64,000 nt of DNA, taken from Enchytraeus crypticus (taxonomy: Eukaryota > Annelida > Clitellata > Enchytraeida > Enchytraeidae). The translations under genes and the position numbers were made by a program. The stretch spans positions 102,001-166,000 of the forward strand of contig CAJHZI010000737.1 of NCBI GenBank assembly GCA_905160935.1, written 5' to 3'. Positions 61,111 to 64,000 of the stretch are shown here, one piece after another (the first letter of the stretch is position 1; every line of letters starts with the position of its first letter). The notes below the pieces were generated by a model. It was not told where the DNA came from and did no database searches. It worked only from the letters and a program-made list of their open reading frames with translations.

Positions 61111-61626
61111 TTTGCATTTTGTATTATAAAAATATGCATCAAAATATTGTTTCAAATAATTGTTTGTCATGACGGTATATTGGATAGATGTGACGATAAA
61201 TGTGCAACTAAAGTGTTTAATTATCGTTCAAAAGCTTTGCAAGTGTTCAAAAACTTCATTATTTTGTGCCATTAAATATCGATAAGCTGATATTGTTTAC
61301 CTCTGGCTAGCAAAATTAGTTGTTGGCATCACTGCAATTCTTGAACTCAATGTTTACAATGGTTGAGATTGCATTTGACACTTCTACGGCTTTTCTTTAT
61401 TCTATGGTTGATCTACCTAAAAACGAATATTTGCACACACAACACATGTCTTTGACATATACTGATATACAACTACAACAGCAATAGAGTGCTGCTGTTG
61501 TCCATGGCAATATTAGCAAAAAACCAAATCAAAACCGAAGAAATTCTGCTTAGTATAGTTTAGTTCAGAATGTTACACATATAAGGAAGCTCGAGGGTTT
61601 ATTGAAATTTTAAATTTTGCAAAACG

Positions 61627-61815
61627 AAATGATCAACTATGTTGCTATGTATCACTTTTAATACCACATGTTTAAACTGGTAGGCAATTTAGACCATTTC
61701 CCTGTACTAGTCCAGTGACTGTCCGATATTTAACTCTCAGATCAGCGTGGTTTGGATTCGAATCCACGAGGTTCACCCAAGGAGTTGTTATTTAAAACAT
61801 CATGATATTTCCCCG
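61627..61815 (-). repeat. SINE family B copy
   Basis: Plus strand 'tgatcaactatgttgctatg' to 'ttaaaacatcatgat', inverted B box 'ggattcgaatcc'. Confidence 0.75.
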
Positions 61816-61849
61816 CTATTAAGAAAAAGTAAACACGTATTATAGTGAA

Positions 61850-62080
61850 TAATCAACTATGTTGATATCTATCACTTTTAAAGCCACATGTTTAATCCGT
61901 TAGGCAATTTGGACCATTTTCCGTATGACCATGCAGTCCAGTGAATGTCCGAGATTTTACTCTCAGATCAGCGCGACCAGGATTCGAACCCACGAAGGTT
62001 CGAATCTCAGAATCCCAGCTCAGGATTTGTCATTTAAAACTTCATGACCTTACCCTACGCTATTTAGACATTGGAATATT
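61850..62080 (-). repeat. SINE family B copy, tandem neighbour
   Basis: Second copy in the same orientation, 35 bp away, with a small duplication around 'gattcgaacc...gttcgaatct'. Confidence 0.75.
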
Positions 62081-62796
62081 TAAGAATATTTAAGACATTC
62101 TAATACAGACTTGCAGGAGGTTGCGAGTCGTGACACTTTTTAGATAACTATAGATTTTTAATTCTAAATGTTCTTTTGTTGATTTTACTGGTCTAATACT
62201 TTAGCAGGTGTATGATTCACATTTAAAGGGAAACTCCAAACCGGTATTTGACGCAACAATCGCACATATTTCACGAGTCTGCAAATCGTAGCACATGCGC
62301 TAACATTTTCTGTTGAGTAAAATTTGTACCAATCTTAAGTTGTAAGACGTCCAGTCCCTTAGCAATGTTAGCATTATAACTTTATGTAGCTTGAGAATAA
62401 TTAAAGCTTTAGAAATTTCAATATCATTAAAAACAAAGACTTCGATGACATTTTGAAGCCAACAGACGTGCAGATATTAAATGAATTCTTAAATTCAAAA
62501 AAGCGAAAGTAGGTCACAGTGTGCTGTTCTAATTATTATGGTAGGAGGAGTACACTGATCTGAGTCAGGTTTGTTGTTGTTGTTGTCGTACTCGACACGT
62601 GTCGAAGTTTCACATTTCACACATCGACAAGTTTCGTGCTACTGTACCTGCGTAACCATTCCAGGTGATAATTATGTAATTAATTAATTGTATTAATTAA
62701 AAACAAGTCGATTTATTAATGAATTAGTGCTTGCTTGTCAGTAGATGATGATGTACTACTGTTGTAATGTTGTTAGTTTCATAACAACATAACAAT

Positions 62797-63068
62797 TAAT
62801 GTGCTACAGTCATCAATGGCAACATCGAGCACTATTGAAACAAAATCAAGCCGGCTAGCAAGAAGAAAGTCCAAAAACGGTGCAAATTCCAAATCCAGAA
62901 AAATCAGCCAATGTAATGGATCTACAATTGATGTAATACAATATATCTTTGGACTGGTTTTCAGGATTTTGGATTTGCACCGTTCTGGACCTACTTCTTG
63001 CTAGCCGGTGTGAGTTTGTCTCAATAGTGCACGACATTGTCCTGGATGACAGTAGCACTCTAATTATT
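62797..63068. repeat. Inverted pair of family E units (long hairpin)
   Basis: Arms of about 110 bp (62797-62908 and 62945-63066) with a spacer of about 40 bp. Outer ends 'gtgctacagtcatc' and, inverted, 'gtgctactgtcatc'. The two arms diverge at several sites, so this is not a fresh copy. Confidence 0.8.
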
Positions 63069-63439
63069 ATTATGCTGTTAGGACGAATGTGGTCAGTACT
63101 ATGAGGTTATGAGCCCACCACAATACAAGGAAGTTTGATTGTGTATAACTTCCCTATCGTTGGTCCTTCATTCTCATTTAAATGCATAGAGCTTGATTGA
63201 TCCAATATCATTCTTGTATTAGTAAAGTTGCAAAGTTAGTTGAACTTAATTCTAGTTCAGTTGACTATTGGATTAATTTTTTAAAAGTACTTTTTTATGC
63301 AGACAATTTTGCTCGAACTTCATGGGATGTCTTGTAGTGCTGTTTACACTTAAATAGGTTTAATAATCCATTGATGCATTGTAAAGAGTCCCGAGTGATA
63401 GGGTAATTTAAAGTCTGTTTAGTTTATATAGGTTGATTG

Positions 63440-63565
63440 TTTTTGGACTGATGTTCTGGATTTTGGAATTTGCACTGTTTTTTACCATCTTTTTTCTCGC
63501 CGGCTTGATTTTGTCTCAATAGTGCTCAATGTTGTCATTGATGACTAACACAGAAATTGTTGTTA
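63440..63565 (+). repeat. Family E LINE-tail unit
   Basis: 'tttttggactgatgttctgg' to 'tgttgtcattgatgacta'. Confidence 0.65.
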
Positions 63566-63757
63566 AGTTATAAAAGTAACTGATTTAGGCTTTTTTTCAC
63601 TAGTTGTACAAGACTTCATTTAAAACTCCTTAGGTACTTCTTTATTAAAGTAATGTCCCCTACTTTAGTAGCAACAATTGGTAACAGATAATTAGAAAGC
63701 TGGTTACTTTCTTTGATGATAATTCAACAACATTGAGCATTTTACTTTCATAATCCC

Positions 63758-63835
63758 CAGGGTGTTGAAGGCTAAATTCTTAAATCTACGCCGGCTGCTA
63801 TTGAAGCGCCAACAAAAGGCAACGATTACTAATAA
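63758..63835 (+). repeat. Family D repeat copy
   Basis: Shares 'agggtgttg', 'attcttaaatct' and 'caaaaggcaa.gatta.taat' with 19897-19985. The stretch 63070-63440 shows nothing recognised. Confidence 0.5.
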
Positions 63836-63929
63836 CGTTAGAGGGGAAAATAAGGAAATAATGAAAACTACAAAAACAGTAACAAAGAAAAGAAACTTTA
63901 CTTCACTTACGTATTATATGTGTGTAACT

Positions 63930-64000
63930 ATCTCTCTTTCTTAGTGCACTGCCTAATGGCAGATCCATGGTATATAATTCCTCCACTCTTCTCTGTCTTC
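63930..64000 (-). mobile_element. LINE family F, 3' end (runs off the window)
   Basis: 'tagtgcactgcctaatggca' then 'gatccatggtatataat', the inverted terminal hairpin of family F. Confidence 0.6.

Overview
The window is animal nuclear DNA: AT-rich, with GT-AG introns, long introns full of simple repeats, tRNA-derived SINEs, CR1-like and other non-LTR retrotransposon remnants, a mariner element and a U2 snRNA gene. Protein similarity is to animal genes, but exon and repeat content look like an invertebrate. I cannot name the phylum from the sequence. There is no bacterial-style operon, CRISPR array or intact virus-like element.

Layout. (1) About 3.35-30.2 kb, minus strand: one large gene for a BRIP1/FANCJ-type iron-sulphur DNA helicase. 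I traced 27 exons by splice sites and phase, and every junction keeps frame. Two further exons at 3.0-1.9 kb may be its end. (2) 31.1-33.0 kb: a 5'-truncated CR1-like LINE and a SINE. (3) 33.34-33.53 kb, plus: a U2 snRNA gene or close copy with one extra A. (4) 34.4-35.5 kb: three unrelated minisatellites. (5) 36.4-40.1 kb, minus: a PCTP/STARD2-like lipid transfer protein in four exons. (6) 41.4-45.9 kb, plus: a MAIP1-like mitochondrial matrix protein, head to head with PCTP, with a poorly accounted-for middle part and a 16-bp satellite in its last intron. (7) 49.5-52.7 kb, minus: a small CS-domain (p23/SGT1/CACYBP type) protein with a mariner element in its last intron. (8) 54.9-59.4 kb, minus: a four-exon gene joining a LEM-like, charged N-terminal region to a transthyretin/HIUase-like domain that lacks the HIUase catalytic residues. 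(9) 59.5-64 kb: decayed LINE, THAP-like and SINE sequence with no convincing gene.

The genes do not form an obvious pathway: DNA interstrand crosslink repair, phosphatidylcholine transfer, mitochondrial protease support, a co-chaperone-like protein and an unknown TTR-like protein. The most striking structural feature is that tandem arrays repeatedly lie on splice junctions. In the helicase gene, five exons have had their own boundary (end of exon plus adjoining intron) copied two to seven times in tandem. Arrays also sit just upstream of acceptors in the PCTP-like and TTR-like genes. In the TTR-like gene the array unit holds CRE-like TGACGTCA sites.
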